DNA from: Uranotaenia lowii
Taxonomy: Eukaryota > Arthropoda > Insecta > Diptera > Culicidae
Length of the DNA stretch: 64,000 nt
Assembly (NCBI RefSeq): GCF_029784155.1
Contig: NC_073691.1
Coordinates: forward strand, 62,447,746 to 62,511,745
Direction: 5' to 3'
Part shown: positions 1 to 13,230 of the stretch, in pieces
Layout of the letters: each line of letters begins with the position of its first letter
Numbering within the stretch: the stretch's first letter is position 1
Made by a program: the position numbers and the translations under genes
The notes under the pieces: model-generated
Database searches by the model: none
Told to the model about the DNA's origin: nothing
The model's input: the letters and a program-made list of their open reading frames with translations, nothing else

Positions 1-3000
1 CGTTTTTCAGCGATTCTGAGCTTAATTTGGGATCACAACTTTAAAATGCGTTTTCTGGCCTTTAGAAGCGTTTTTCGGCCATTCTGAGCTTAATTTGGGA
101 TCACAACTTTAAAATGCGTTTTCTGGCCTTTAGAAGCGTTTTTCAGCGATTCTGAGCTTAATTTGGGATCACAACTTTAAAATGCGTTTTCTGGCCTTTA
201 GAAGCGTTTTTCGGCCATTCTGAGCTTAATTTGGGATCACAACTTTAAAATGCGTTTTCTGGCCTTTAGAAGCGTTTTTCGGCCATTCTGAGCTTAATTT
301 GGGATCACAACTTTAAAATGCGTTTTCTGGCCTTTAGAAGCGTTTTTCAGCGATTCTGAGCTTAATTTGTGATCACAACTTTAAAATGCGTTTTCTGGCC
401 TTTAGAAGCGTTTTTCGGCCATTCTGAGCTTAATTTGGGATCACAACTTTAAAATGCGTTTTCTGGCCTTTAGAAGCGTTTTTCGGCCATTCTGAGCTTA
501 ATTTGGGATCACAACTTTAAAATGCGTTTTCTGGCCTTTAGAAGCGTTTTTCAGCGATTCTGAGCTTAATTTGGGATCACAACTTTAAAATGCGTTTTCT
601 GGCCTTTAGAAGCGTTTTTCGGCCATTCTGAGCTTAATTTGGGATCACAACTTTAAAATGCGTTTTCTGGCCTTTAGAAGCGTTTTTCGGCCATTCTGAG
701 CTTAATTTGGGATCACAACTTTAAAATGCGTTTTCTGGCCTTTAGAAGCGTTTTTCAGCGATTCTGAGCTTAATTTGTGATCACAACTTTAAAATGCGTT
801 TTCTGGCCTTTAGAAGCGTTTTTCGGCCATTCTGAGCTTAATTTGGGATCACAACTTTAAAATGAGTTTTCTGGCCTTTAGAAGCGTTTTTCGGCCATTC
901 TGAGCTTAATTTGGGATCACAACTTTAAAATGCGTTTTCTGGCCTTTAGAAGCGTTTTTCGGCCATTCTGAGCTTAATTTGGGATCACAACTTTAAAATG
1001 CGTTTTCTGGCCTTTAGAAGCGTTTTTCGGCCATTCTGAGCTTAATTTGGGATCACAACTTTAAAATGCGTTTTCTGGCCTTTAGAAGCGTTTTTCAGCG
1101 ATTCTGAGCTTAATTTGGGATCACAACTTTAAAATGCGTTTTCTGGCCTTTAGAAGCGTTTTTCGGCCATTCTGAGCTTGATTTGGGATCACAACTTTAA
1201 AATGCGTTTTCTGGCCTTTAGAAGCGTTTTTCGGCCATTCTGAGCTTAATTTGGGATCACAACTTTAAAATGCGTTTTTTGGCCTTTAGAAGCGTTTTTC
1301 GGCCATTCTGAGCTTAATTTGGGATCACAACTTTAAAATGCGTTTTCTGGCCTTTAGAAGCGTTTTTCAGCGATTCTGAGCTTAATTTGGGATCACAACT
1401 TTAAAATGCGTTTTCTGGCCTTTAGAAGCGTTTTTCAGCGATTCTGAGCTTAATTTGGGATCACAACTTTAAAATGCGTTTTCTGGCCTTTAGAAGCGTT
1501 TTTCGGCCATTCTGAGCTTAATTTGGGATCACAACTTTAAAATGCGTTTTCTGGCCTTTAGAAGCGTTTTTCAGCGATTCTGAGCTTAATTTGGGATCGC
1601 ACTTTAAAATGCGTTTTCTGGCCTTTAGAAGCGTTTTTCGGCCATTCTGAGCTTAATTTGGGATCACAACTTTAAAGTGCGTTTTCTGGCCTTTAGAAGC
1701 GTTTTTCGGCCATTCTGAGCTTAATTTGGGATCACAACTTTAAAATGCGTTTTCTGGCCTTTAGAAGCGTTTTTCGGCCATTCTGAGCTTAATTTGGGAT
1801 CACAACTTTAAAATGCGTTTTCTGGCCTTTAGAAGCGTTTTTCAGCGATTCTGAGCTTAATTTGGGATCACAACTTTAAAATGCGTTTTCTGGCCTTTAG
1901 AAGCGTTTTCCGGCCATTCTGAGCTTAATTTGTGATCACAACTTTAAAATGCGTTTTCTGGCCTTTAGAAGCGTTTTTCGGCCATTCTGAGCTTAATTTG
2001 GGATCACAACTTTAAAATGCGTTTTCTGGCCTTTAGAAGCGTTTTTCAGCGATTCTGAGCTTAATTTAGGATCACAACTTTAAAATGCGTTTTCTGGCCT
2101 TTAGAAGCGTTTTTCGGCCATTCTGAGCTTAATTTGGGATCACAACTTTAAAATGCGTTTTCTGGCCTTTAGAAGCGTTTTTCAGCGATTCTGAGCTTAA
2201 TTTGGGATCACAACTTTAAAATGCGTTTTCTGGCCTTTAGAAGCGTTTTTCGGCCATTCTGAGCTTGATTTGGGATCACAACTTTAAAATGCGTTTTCTG
2301 GCCTTTAGAAGCGTTTTTCGGCCATTCTGAGCTTAATTTGGGATCACAACTTTAAAATGCGTTTTTTGGCCTTTAGAAGCGTTTTTCGGCCATTCTGAGC
2401 TTAATTTGGGATCACAACTTTAAAATGCGTTTTCTGGCCTTTAGAAGCGTTTTTCAGCGATTCTGAGCTTAATTTGGGATCACAACTTTAAAATGCGTTT
2501 TCTGGCCTTTAGAAGCGTTTTTCAGCGATTCTGAGCTTAATTTGGGATCACAACTTTAAAATGCGTTTTCTGGCCTTTAGAAGCGTTTTTCGGCCATTCT
2601 GAGCTTAATTTGGGATCACAACTTTAAAATGCGTTTTCTGGCCTTTAGAAGCGTTTTTCAGCGATTCTGAGCTTAATTTGGGATCGCACTTTAAAATGCG
2701 TTTTCTGGCCTTTAGAAGCGTTTTTCGGCCATTCTGAGCTTAATTTGGGATCACAACTTTAAAGTGCGTTTTCTGGCCTTTAGAAGCGTTTTTCGGCCAT
2801 TCTGAGCTTAATTTGGGATCACAACTTTAAAATGCGTTTTCTGGCCTTTAGAAGCGTTTTTCGGCCATTCTGAGCTTAATTTGGGATCACAACTTTAAAA
2901 TGCGTTTTCTGGCCTTTAGAAGCGTTTTTCAGCGATTCTGAGCTTAATTTGGGATCACAACTTTAAAATGCGTTTTCTGGCCTTTAGAAGCGTTTTCCGG

Positions 3001-4604
3001 CCATTCTGAGCTTAATTTGTGATCACAACTTTAAAATGCGTTTTCTGGCCTTTAGAAGCGTTTTTCGGCCATTCTGAGCTTAATTTGGGATCACAACTTT
3101 AAAATGCGTTTTCTGGCCTTTAGAAGCGTTTTTCAGCGATTCTGAGCTTAATTTAGGATCACAACTTTAAAATGCGTTTTCTGGCCTTTAGAAGCGTTTT
3201 CCGGCCATTCTGAGCTTAATTTGGGATCACAACTTTAAAATGCGTTTTCTGGCCTTTAGAAGCGTTTTTCGGCCATTCTGAGCTTAATTTGGGATCACAA
3301 CTTTAAAATGCGTTTTCTGGCCTTTAGAAGCGTTTTTCGGCCATTCTGAGCTTAATTTGGGATCACAACTTTAAAATGCGTTTTCTGGCCTTTAGAAGCG
3401 TTTTTCGGCCATTCTGAGCTTAATTTGGGATCACAACTTTAAAATGCGTTTTCTGGCCTTTAGAAGCGTTTTTCAGCGATTCTGAGCTTAATTTGGGATC
3501 ACAACTTTAAAATGCGTTTTCTGGCCTTTAGAAGCGTTTTTCGGCCATTCTGAGCTTAATTTGGGATCACAACTTTAAAATGCGTTTTCTGGCCTTTAGA
3601 AGCGTTTTTCGGCCATTCTGAGCTTGGGATCACAACTTTAAAATGCGTTTTCTGGCCTTTAGAAGCGTTTTTCAGCGATTCTGAGCTTAATTTGGGATCA
3701 CAACTTTAAAATGCGTTTTCTGGCCTTTAGAAGCGTTTTTCGGCCATTCTGAGCTTAATTTGGGATCACAACTTTAAAATGCGTTTTCTGGCCTTTAGAA
3801 GCGTTTTTCAGCGATTCTGAGCTTAATTTAGGATCACAACTTTAAAATGCGTTTTCTGGCCTTTAGAAGCGTTTTCCGGCCATTCTGAGCTTAATTTGGG
3901 ATCACAACTTTAAAATGCGTTTTCTGGCCTTTAGAAGCGTTTTTCGGCGATTCTGAGCTTAATTTGGGATCACAACTTTAAAATGCGTTTTCTGGCCTTT
4001 AGAAGCGTTTTTCGGCCATTCTGAGCTTAATTTGGGATCACAACTTTAAAATGCGTTTTCTGGCCTTTAGAAGCGTTTTTCAGCGATTCTGAGCTTAATT
4101 TGGGATCACAACTTTAAAATGCGTTTTCTGGCCTTTAGAAGCGTTTTTCGGCCATTCTGAGCTTAATTTGGGATCACAACTTTAAAGCGCGTTTTCTGGC
4201 CTTTAGAAGCGTTTTTCGGCCATTCTGAGCTTAATTTGGGATCACAACTTTAAAATGCGTTTTCTGGCCTTTAGAAGCGTTTTTCAGCGATTCTGAGCTT
4301 AATTTAGGATCACAACTTTAAAATGCGTTTTCTGGCCTTTAGAAGCGTTTTTCGGCCATTCTGAGCTTAATTTGGGATCACAACTTTAAAATGCGTTTTC
4401 TGGCCTTTAGAAGCGTTTTTCAGCGATTCTGAGCTTAATTTAGGATCACAACTTTAAAATGCGTTTTCTGGCCTTTAGAAGCGTTTTCCGGCCATTCTGA
4501 GCTTAATTTGGGATCACAACTTTAAAATGCGTTTTCTGGCCTTTAGAAGCGTTTTTCAGCGATTCTGAGCTTAATTTGGGATCACAACTTTAAATTGCGT
4601 TTTC
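1..4604. repeat. 68-bp satellite array
   Basis: About 67 head-to-tail copies of a 68-bp unit run from the window edge to 4604, so the array continues to the left. Each unit contains 'gagcttaatttgggatcac' and 'ctttaaaatgcg'. Two unit classes alternate irregularly: one reads cgtttttCAGCGatt, the other cgtttttCGGCCatt. Rare private variants (cttgattt at 1180 and 2267, the one-base-shorter gatcgcact at 1599 and 2686, aaagtgcg, tttaggatc) recur at fixed spacing, showing duplication of blocks of many units. A 5-bp deletion (gagcttgggatc) is near 3627. No ORF crosses the array. The last unit decays into non-repetitive sequence at about 4600. Confidence 0.97.
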
Positions 4605-6304
4605 TTTTTTATTTATAGTGGTGCACAATTGAGCGAGTCTTCGTTCTGGTATTGTCGGGTGCGGATCGGTTTTTCTCTTGCATGTGTTTCGGATAAGGGG
4701 ACGTTTGTGAAATTATCGAGTACCTTTTTTAACTTTATTGAGTGGTGCACAGCAATTTAGAAATATGAGACGTGTTAAAAGGGAAGTGAGTAATACGTAA
4801 TATTGTGAAAAATTCGAAAAAGTTGTTTGCTTTCTCAGTGCTTGGAGCGCAATTAAGCAAGAAAAGAATAAAGCACGAGCAGCGGGGTGGAGTTTTCATT
4901 TTCTGCTGTAATGCCGCTGCCTAATGCTGTGCATTAGCCTGGAAGAGTGTGAAATCACTGACCATACTGACTGGACACTCGATTTCGTTTTCTGGATAAT
5001 TTTTCCAGAAAAAAAACAAAAAAAAATTATTTTTCCAACAGTACGCAATGTCGATTCCAGAGTGCGCATCGATCGATTTGAAGAAATGCTATCCCAGTTA
5101 GGAAATGCCACCCAACTTTAAAAATAAAACACGCAATTTCTACGATAAAATCGGGCTAAACAGGACCATTTTTCCTACAGGGCATTTTTTGTCAAATTTT
5201 TCAGGTTCGCCACCTGCCGTCGGTATTGCGAACCTGCAAAAACTGACAACAAAAAATTAGACAGAAAATGGTTGAATTTTTGTTCTAAGAGTCAAGTCAG
5301 TGTGGTCAGTGGTGAAATGATCTGTATTTTACGAGCTTATAATTTGATGGGGCTCGTGAGGTGATAAAGAAAGTAATTAGTGGCTCTGGAAAAAAAAAGA
5401 TTTTGATTGGATAGAACCATTACGCGAATTTTGATATGCGAGCGTGAAACGGACGGCTTGTATAGAAGCGCAGGCGCGAACGTGTAGCTAGGGCTGAATG
5501 CCGAAGAAAAATCACCGCTTGCTGCGATGAATTCGTGAAAAAGGCAGGTGATGGTGAACAATAATTCTCGAAGTGGCAAGAAGTGGCTGAGAGTCCATGT
5601 GCGAAAAATTCGTCGAATCGTGCGATTATAAGTCATTGAATAATGATTCTCGGTTTAAGGTTTTCATAACTTTGGTCAGGAGGTGGTATGTGATTTGGAT
5701 GTGAAAATTGGCAATTAGTAATTTGACATGTTTTGAAGAAAATAGAAAAGGAGTATTGCAATACTCGGGGGAAGTAAAAATTTGAATAAACAACAAAATA
5801 AAGAACACAGGGTGTGATAATTTAAAATATGTGAGTGGGGGAAAAATAGTGATACGGAAGGAAGAGAGAAATGGGTATATGTGCGATAGGTTGGTCTGTG
5901 AAAAAAGCGCATTTGGGTCAGAAAGAAGTGAAGAAACGATAAAGAAGAATATTCTGAATAGAGTTATCAGAATCTTATTCGTGAAACAAGTGAAAAAACA
6001 AAATTTCATCACCGTGTTAAGAATATTGAGCGCTTAGAGTCACCCAATGACCTACTGTCGGATTGCGTTTGAATTTCAGTATCGGCTATAGATTTTTGGT
6101 TTAAGGCCAATTATCTGCCGATGGTTATGAAATTGAACAAGGTTGGTTCCAGCTACAGGTAAGCTGAGAGTGTCTAGAGGTAAGATCGGTAAAAGGTAAG
6201 ACTATTTTACCATACAACTATTTCATTGATTGAATATATTATATAAGAACGTACAAACAGTTGCCAGCTGGGCAGGTATCTACACGAATGCGGAATACCT
6301 GTCG
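4605..6304. other. Non-coding stretch after the satellite
   Basis: No recognisable gene is seen. The plus strand is purine-rich around 5600-6000, which makes long but meaningless minus-strand ORFs. An imperfect inverted repeat of about 28 bp per arm lies at 5186-5262 around 'aggttcgcc' and 'gcgaacctgc', and a perfect 16-bp palindrome GAGTATTGCAATACTC is at 5751-5766. The motif 'tggtgcaca' occurs at 4620 and again near 4743. The stretch is probably old mobile-element debris, but no termini could be placed. Confidence 0.5.
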
Positions 6305-6530
6305 TACACACTTAATCTTTTCTCCTGTGATCGGAACGATTCTGTCCTGTATTTTCAACAGCTGAAATTACAGGACGATTTCAGGACAGCAAAACAGCTC
6401 AGGAAAAACAACTGTCAAAACGTCCTGTGATTTCGAAACAATTCACTACCGCCAATTGCAGGGAGATTTGAAATGTTCCTGTGAGTTCGAAACGGTTTCC
6501 TCCCGAGATTAGTATAAAGCTCTGAAATTA
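6305..6530 (+). repeat. Left copy of a ~230-bp inverted repeat pair
   Basis: 6305-6441 matches the reverse complement of 12103-12242 closely, sharing 'cacttaatcttttctcctgt', 'gtcctgtattttcaacag' and 'ctgaaattacaggacgattt'. A weaker match continues to about 6530, pairing with 12030-12102 ('ggtttc(c)tcccga'). Within the copy a motif of the form TCCTGTgaNTTCGAAAC recurs. The two copies are 5.6 kb apart in opposite orientation; the right copy lies inside the hAT-type element. The copies are diverged, so this looks like two members of one repeat family, not a recent duplication. Confidence 0.75.
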
Positions 6531-9500
6531 TTTCCCCTGGTTTAGAATCCCAAATTTTTATTGCTGATCTGTGTTTTACAAAAAAAAATTTTTCTAAAAT
6601 AAACCATTTATTTCACAACATTTGTTTACACCATAGAACACAAAACACTCTATAGTGAATTTCAAAAATCACTGCACTTGACTTAATTTCAAAATCGGAA
6701 GGTTGTCTTAGAAAGTCCTCAAGAATGATTTTCCGGAACGATGCTGCCTAGAAAACCTGCGAAAACACCAGCGGCGATGAAGTCCCACCGACTTTATCGT
6801 TTGCAGACGAAATATGGATAACACTTAGGCTGGCATTCTGACTTTGCAGGACTGCTTGTCCGGCAGGCGTTGTTGTTACATGCTATTTTATTCCATGACG
6901 AAAAATTCTATTTTATGAACTCCTCGTAATGTAGTTAAAATCGTCTTGTAAAGGTTTTTATTTTCCTAAAAAGAAAAGTAACGTACATCAAAATTTCTGA
7001 TCGACTTGGGAGGAGGCTTACGGGCTTACGGACTTATGTTGATAGACCTCATTTTCATCTTCCTACTTTCTGGAGAGGGATGAACAATCTTTTGAAACCT
7101 TTGCGCTGACACAGGTCCTCGGCAACAAGAACTCGACCATGATCGGGTTTTTTGAGTACCTGCAGATGTACGAGTTTGCTTTATCCATGTGCTGTTTGCA
7201 AAAGGAAATAAAGAAAGTGAATTTATTTTATTGGGACATTCAAAAAAGTCTCAAACTCACTTACAATTTCTGCCATTTGATTTTTGAAGTCCCGGAACTT
7301 TCGAGTCCTTTTACAGGAACACTTATATAAAGCCTAATTGCCTGGACATTGGCGATGGTTGTGCCGTACAATTACACCCGCCTGACAGTTCCGATCTCTG
7401 CTGCTGTTTATAGTTGCTGCTGCTGATTTGAACACTCTCAGATGCTGCTGCCAAATGCTCTTCCGTAGCTTTTTGTTCCAAACAGTATTTAGATTGCGGC
7501 TTCCATTAAGTTGATTAGTGCATTGAACTGTTGCTTGGAAATAAACAAGAACAAAGAAATTCAAATTTAAATTATTTTGATTGATCTTCTTCTAGCTGCT
7601 TTGCGTAAAATGTAAGGTTTATATACCTGTTGTGTTGAATCATCTACTCCTGGAACTGTTTCCTGGTGTTGTTGAACGTTTGAGGGAACCGCTGGGTAAC
7701 TGAGCCAGCGGGAACTGTTTTTTTTTCGTCCTACGGTAACAGTAATAGAATATGTACTTCGATAAAATGTACCAAAACAAACGGATAACTCCGGTTTCGT
7801 GCAGCACCATTTCCACAATTATCGAATGGCCTTCGGACTTCAATTTAGATGCTTCCTGTTCATGGGCGCAGCTATTTTACTTTGCTGATTCGTTGTACCG
7901 ACAATACTTGTTGTATGCAAAGTTCTTTTCGATCAGATTAAGAATTTTTAACCAGAGTGCACCGGTTCCCTGCGGATTTATGAATATTTTTTGGAACATG
8001 AATGTGTCCTATGATAGTGTCCTTCCTGGCCGCTAGAACTGAACCTTAATCGAGAGAATAAGATATTAAAATTTGTTTTATTTTTTCAATGTTTTGCTGG
8101 ATTTTTCTTTTCTTAATATTTACCTTCTGGGCCAACATCTGTGTTTTGTTGATGACTGGCCTGATTGTGTTGACGGTTTGATTTTGACGAACTGATTATT
8201 TCTTCGGGACTATGAATGAATTATACGATTATGCCTACTGCAGGTACCTTTGCCGATTCTGGCTTATGAAGTTTATTTCCAAAATAATTTGAATATTATC
8301 GGATTTGCTAGTGAGAATAGTTGAATTTTGTAGCAGTAAATAATTTTGAACTTGCTTCTTCGCTCGAACTCTTTAAAAACTATAGTTATAACCTTAAAAA
8401 TTTCCTATGCAGTTTTCGCACGACGATGAAAGGCTTGCCCACATTGGCAAAAAACGCGCGAAGCCAAACGAGTCTCACGTGATATGGGTGATTACTGTCC
8501 TGAATTTCAGGAAAATTGTTTGTGCACCTGTACACACGAAGAAATTTCATCAGGGATTTCAGGAGAAGCGTAATGTCCCGAGCTTCAAGAAGATTTCCTT
8601 TCGAACTTCGTGTATTTTGAACATATTTCCTGTGAATCGGAGAGTCATTATCCCGAGCGGTATAATTGCAATCTTAGTGTGTAGATTCTTAACTCTAAAT
8701 ATGTTATGAATTTTATACGGTTGCGAAACTGTTTGCTCGTTCTACAAATAAGACGTACACCTACACGAAACATTTTCATTTCATGACAGTTCACACGAAG
8801 CCATGGTGTCGGGTATGTGATGATATGCATTGAAGATTGGCCGAACTAAAAATCTAAAGGATGCAAGTTAGCGCATACGTTGGCGAAACTGCGGTGAATC
8901 CGTGCACCCATGGTGGATTATCTACATACATACATACATACAAAAACTAAGAACTTTTCCTAGTAGGTGTACTTCCGAATTCTCAAATTTTTCCACTCCG
9001 TGGGGGTGTTTGTTCAATAAAAGAATTTATTAATCACTTAATAGCTTAAAATTGAAAAAAGTCGGTCCGCCAAACTAAAACAGCTGTAACTTGCAATTCC
9101 CTGGAACGAATTTCACCAAATAACTTTTGTTGAGGTGCTTATAGCGTTGAATTAGAATTTGCTGATCGTATACGCTACCGACCATAAGTTTGGGATCACC
9201 CCCTCAAAAACAAAAAAAATTGTTTGGTCATATCTTAGTTATCTTATGACATAAGGCATTTCTTTTGATCTCATTCTAAAGTCGACGATCAAAGCCTTTT
9301 TCGTATGTTTTTGGAAAAACTTATATGTTAACTTATTATGACTTAAACTTAGCTTAAAAGTGGAAAATTTCCAAAAAATCGCGCATTTGAATCTTTTTTC
9401 ATAAATGTCAAAACAAACATGTTTTTTAAATTTTGTGCTAGAAATTTGCAAAGTGCGAACAGATAAAATAGCTACTTAAGTTATCGATGAAAAGTTTGGG

Positions 9501-10009
9501 CTCACCCCTCGGTATGGTGTATCGGCGAAAAGTTTGGGATCATGCGAAACATGTAATTTAATTTCATGCGTATCCCTGTCATCAAACGACGTAGCGCTAA
9601 ACTGACAAGTTGTATTTGCTTTAGGGGTATTTTGTTTTCGCTTTTTGGGTATTTAGTAAAAAGATTTTTTTCAGTCTTACTTCGTTAAAACTTTAGCTAT
9701 AGTTTGATCATTTTTTGATAATGTTCACCAAATAGCCGATATGTTCAATAAATACCTGCAAACTTGTTTCAAACATAACTTTATTATCTTACGAGTTATG
9801 GCAGATCGATTTGTCTCCATGTTTGATGGATAAACATATTTCGATCCTTTTTAGAAGTAAAAAAAGACTTGAGCTTTGAATGCTAAATTGCCTTTGGGGC
9901 CGTTCAGATACCACGTGGACAGAAAAATGAGATTTTTACCCCCTTCTCCCTCTCCGTGCACAAGTGTTGACATTTGGCAACCCCTACCCCCCTCCACCTG
10001 GACAGATTC
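6531..10009. other. Non-coding, TE-derived stretch
   Basis: No gene is recognised. There is a short (CATA)n microsatellite at about 8928-8942. Around 7640-7720 'gttgttgaac...gggaaccgctggg' resembles the reverse complement of part of 12370-12500, another trace of a shared repeat family. The phrase 'agtttgggatca' occurs at about 9188 and 9530 in an AT-rich segment. 9890-10009 has C/T-rich runs such as 'cccccttctccctctccg' and is interrupted by the hAT-type element that begins at 10018. Confidence 0.5.
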
Positions 10010-10800
10010 GATTTTTGCAGGGCTGTTAAATCTAGGGGTGGAACAACTTTGACACAAAGTAAGCGCGGTGAAGAAGTGGGCACGGAAGGCAAAATTTTGA
10101 CAGCCTATTACATTGTTTACGTTTTGTGTCAAAGAAAATCAATGAAAAGTATGACGAAACAGTCGTGCTTTGGTAGTGGTGTTTTATATGACGTCACCAT
10201 CAACTCGATTTAAATCATTTTGTTTTTTTACAACAAACAACAGTGGCTATTTTTCTACCCCGTAATGCCGTCTTCGTAATCTGTCGACGACGAATATTAA
10301 TATCGAGGTAAGTATATGGCCCAAGTGGTCGTTTCCAGCTGGACGAATCGAACTAGCAGAACATCGGACCAATCGGCGGGCACTGTTTTATTTTTCACAT
10401 CGCCCAATAATAATTTTTCATATCGCCATACGAACTTCTGCTGTGTACATAAATATTATATTCGCTTCTGCAGAAATTAAAAATAATTTAATTTTGGTTT
10501 TCCAAAGGTAATATTTGTGCGACAAAAAATAAACAACCGAAGTACCGAAGTGCCGGATGCAAAGGGGCTTGAATTCGGAAGCGCATCACCACCGGCTTCC
10601 TGGTAGTTTCAACAACAGTCCCAAACAAGTGCGCCCTAGGAGCAGTTGATAAATGACAACAATAACAAACTGCAGCAGAAGTGTAACCCCCAGTTGGCTA
10701 TTCGAAGGAAATTTTATACGAATTCTCGAACATCCAGCCGGATAATCTGTAACAGAAAAAGTCATACAAAAGGTAAAATAAAAGTGCTATCATACTTCAC

Positions 10801-11322
10801 TTGATTTTATTGAAGTTTAATCAGTGCAAACTTCAATTTACATTCTTGTTTAGTTTCAGTCAGTTCGGATGTGTCAGGAACGAAAACAACAGGAGTACAA
10901 ATAGAATTCATTCGAACCCAGGAAATTATCAGCAAACAACAGCAGCAGGGATAGGTTATACCAGTTGTGAATTTGTTCTACCACTACCGAGAAATCCAGG
11001 AAATTACGTGTGACGGATGCGCTACTGTAACACAACAGCTTATTCTGAGGCCTCTAAAATCGAAGGGCTATTCCTCAGAAGAGAAAATGGTGCTAGAAGT
11101 AAGTTGACTGAATCATTCTTGCTAAAATTAGATGATATTTTTGTATGTCTCGATGAAATTGATGTTTTTTTCGACAGCACAGCACATACACGAAACAAAT
11201 TCGTAGCTCTACGGTCCCTTAAATCAACCTGGTTCGAGTTTAAGTTCTACACGCTGCGCAACATGCTTCGAAGGAGGAAACCGATGCGGGTGCGGATTGA
11301 GTGGATTAAAAATATTTCGTAA
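10801..11322 (+). other. Unrecognised ORFs in the hAT-type element
   Basis: Two short consecutive frames (70 codons from 10801, beginning with a non-ATG codon, and 101 codons from 11017) lie in different frames. The second has a charged, Leu/Phe-rich sequence ending in a basic stretch (LRRRKPMR). I recognise no domain. They could be exons of a captured gene or random frames; base composition there is slightly less AT-rich than the flanks. Codon-level evidence for selection cannot be judged from one copy. Confidence 0.25.
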
Positions 11323-11339
11323 GTTTTGATGAGAATATT

Positions 11340-11610
11340 TTATGTCTGTTCAATCAACTCTAGTAGAAACGGGTCGAAACAAGTAGAAATGGATTGATAG
11401 TTGATCACCTGTCTCTTTCCAATTGACTTCGACCGACTTCTACCAAGTCGAAACTAATCCTGCTGCCGAGCTGGATTGGTTTCGACTAGTTTCAACTTGC
11501 TCCATTGAACAACGACCTGACTAGTTTCGACCAAAACATTGGCTCGTTGAACATCTATCAGTTAACAGAAACCAGTTGAAACCGATTTTTACTAACGATT
11601 GAACGAAGCT
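11340..11610. repeat. Inverted-repeat-rich segment in the hAT-type element
   Basis: Variants of 'gactagtttcgacc' and its reverse complement 'ggtcgaaac...tag' occur many times in both orientations over about 270 bp. This gives a self-complementary region that looks like a small MITE or an old palindrome. Exact termini are not resolvable by eye. Confidence 0.4.
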
Positions 11611-12029
11611 TTTATAGTATTTATTTTGACGCACATTTTTCAATTTAGGCTAAACCTACGGCTTTCGCATGGTGATTGACGATGTGTTGCAGAAAAGTGA
11701 AGCAAACATTACCGGCAAACCTATCGGCCAGACAGTCAGGGGAAACCCATTCTACGGGATGAAAATCCCGCAAAAAAAAACTAGACAAACGCAGGTCAGG
11801 ATGCCAGAGTAGAGGTGCTCTCCAACTGGTAATCAAGGGTTCAATCATCATCAACCAAATCACCACCGACCTTTGGCTAGTTTGACCGTCGACTATGATT
11901 TACACAGTATACTTTAGTGTTTAAATGATAAGTGAAATATGTATGTATGCATAAATTATTCGTTTTTTATATTAAACTCAACTTTGAAACTAGAATTTTT
12001 GATTGATTTGGAAGGGACTAGGAGGATGG

Positions 12030-12242
12030 AATTTAAAATTTCTTACGAATTTCGGGAGAAACCCGTCTTAAATTTTCAAAATTTATATCATAGGAGAACA
12101 CCGTTTCGAGACTACAGGAAAATTTGACAGTTGTTTTCCTGTACACTTTTTCTATCCGGAAATCGTCCTGTAATTTCAGCTGTTGAAAATACAGGACGGA
12201 ATCGATCGTCCCGTTCACAGGAGAAAAGATTAAGTGTGATGT
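12030..12242 (-). repeat. Right copy of the ~230-bp inverted repeat pair
   Basis: This is the reverse-complement partner of 6305-6530, inside the hAT-type element. The best-matching part is 12103-12242. Because its partner lies outside the hAT termini, the two copies are not the ends of one element bounded by the hAT repeats. Confidence 0.7.
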
Positions 12243-12584
12243 GTGATAAAAAAAACTCATTTTCACCGCGGCCAGCAGTAAAAATTATGACCTCATGGAA
12301 CGAATATTCGAGTTCTGTTTAGGAATCATACGAACACTTCAGATACAGCTTGGCCGAGTGTTTCCTAAGAAAATAACTCTTCTGTTCCTGGAGAAACCCA
12401 ATTCCGAACAGATTACATCCCAGCGGTTCCGATAGCTGGACACTCTGCTTAAATGTTCCTGCTGATTGTTGAACAACCGGGAAACGTATCTCTGCCGCCA
12501 AATTTTGTGTTAAGAGATCCGACACTGTTTTAAATATAAAAAAATATTACGGTATTGAAGCGAAGTTAAAATAAATCATGATAC

Positions 12585-13230
12585 TTACAGCAGGGCATCG
12601 GAATTCTCTTTACAAGATGCAAGTTGGATTCCGATTTTGGAGAATCGTTTTCGGAGCCTTGTGTGATGGCCGTGTGAACGTACTGTCCATAATTTAAACA
12701 CGAGGGTTACCATCGTATCCACCCTGTTTCCGCCGCCTTTTTCCGTCACTCCGTCACCTGAGCCACTTTCGCACCTAGAACGCTTCCTCCGTGGGAGAAA
12801 CAAAATGTGACACCTTGTGGCTGGTACTGAACTGGCCGCTGCTACTGGATCGTTTCTTGTGGTGATGATTGAAGTAGTGGCTGCTGCTGTGGTGTTGGCT
12901 CTTCCGCCGGCCTCCAGAATGTTTTGACTTGTGGTGTTGCCGCAATCGTGACTGAGGAACTGGAAGAGTGATGTTTTATCCGTCAAATTAAATATACTGC
13001 TGCTTCTGTTGATGATGTGATTTCGTGGTTCTTTCTGTCCACCTCGTTTGGCGCTGGAACTGCCCCGGTGTTTGTCCGGCCGGATGGTGGAGTTGTTTTT
13101 TCGCATCTACTGCGAGCTTTACGGGAATAGAAAAAAAAAATAATGATTTTGCTAAACAAAACAGTTTTCAACTTACCTTCATCGCTTGCGCCGTTGTCGA
13201 CCTCGGTGCGCTTAGTTTTCAGTAATATAG
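12585..13230 (-). other. Unrecognised ORFs with possible exon borders (minus strand)
   Basis: A 173-codon frame (12585-13106, minus) is rich in Ser, Thr, Arg and Ala. Upstream of it on the minus strand, the sequence at about 13218-13176 ends in ...GATGAAG followed by GTAAGT, a perfect splice donor. This suggests a two-exon gene fragment carried by the hAT element. No conserved domain is seen and the frame contains low-complexity Ala/Thr runs, so coding status is open. Confidence 0.3.

Noticed and set aside
1..4604. CRISPR-like array
   Set aside because: Units are contiguous 68-bp satellite repeats without unique spacers, in a eukaryotic genome.
5337..6037. Minus- and plus-strand ORFs of 65-128 codons
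   Set aside because: Composition artefacts of a purine-rich strand; Phe/Leu/Ser-rich peptides without domains.
9180..9545. Phrase 'tttgggatca' shared with the 68-bp satellite
   Set aside because: Only about 10 bases match and the flanks differ, so relationship to the satellite cannot be claimed.
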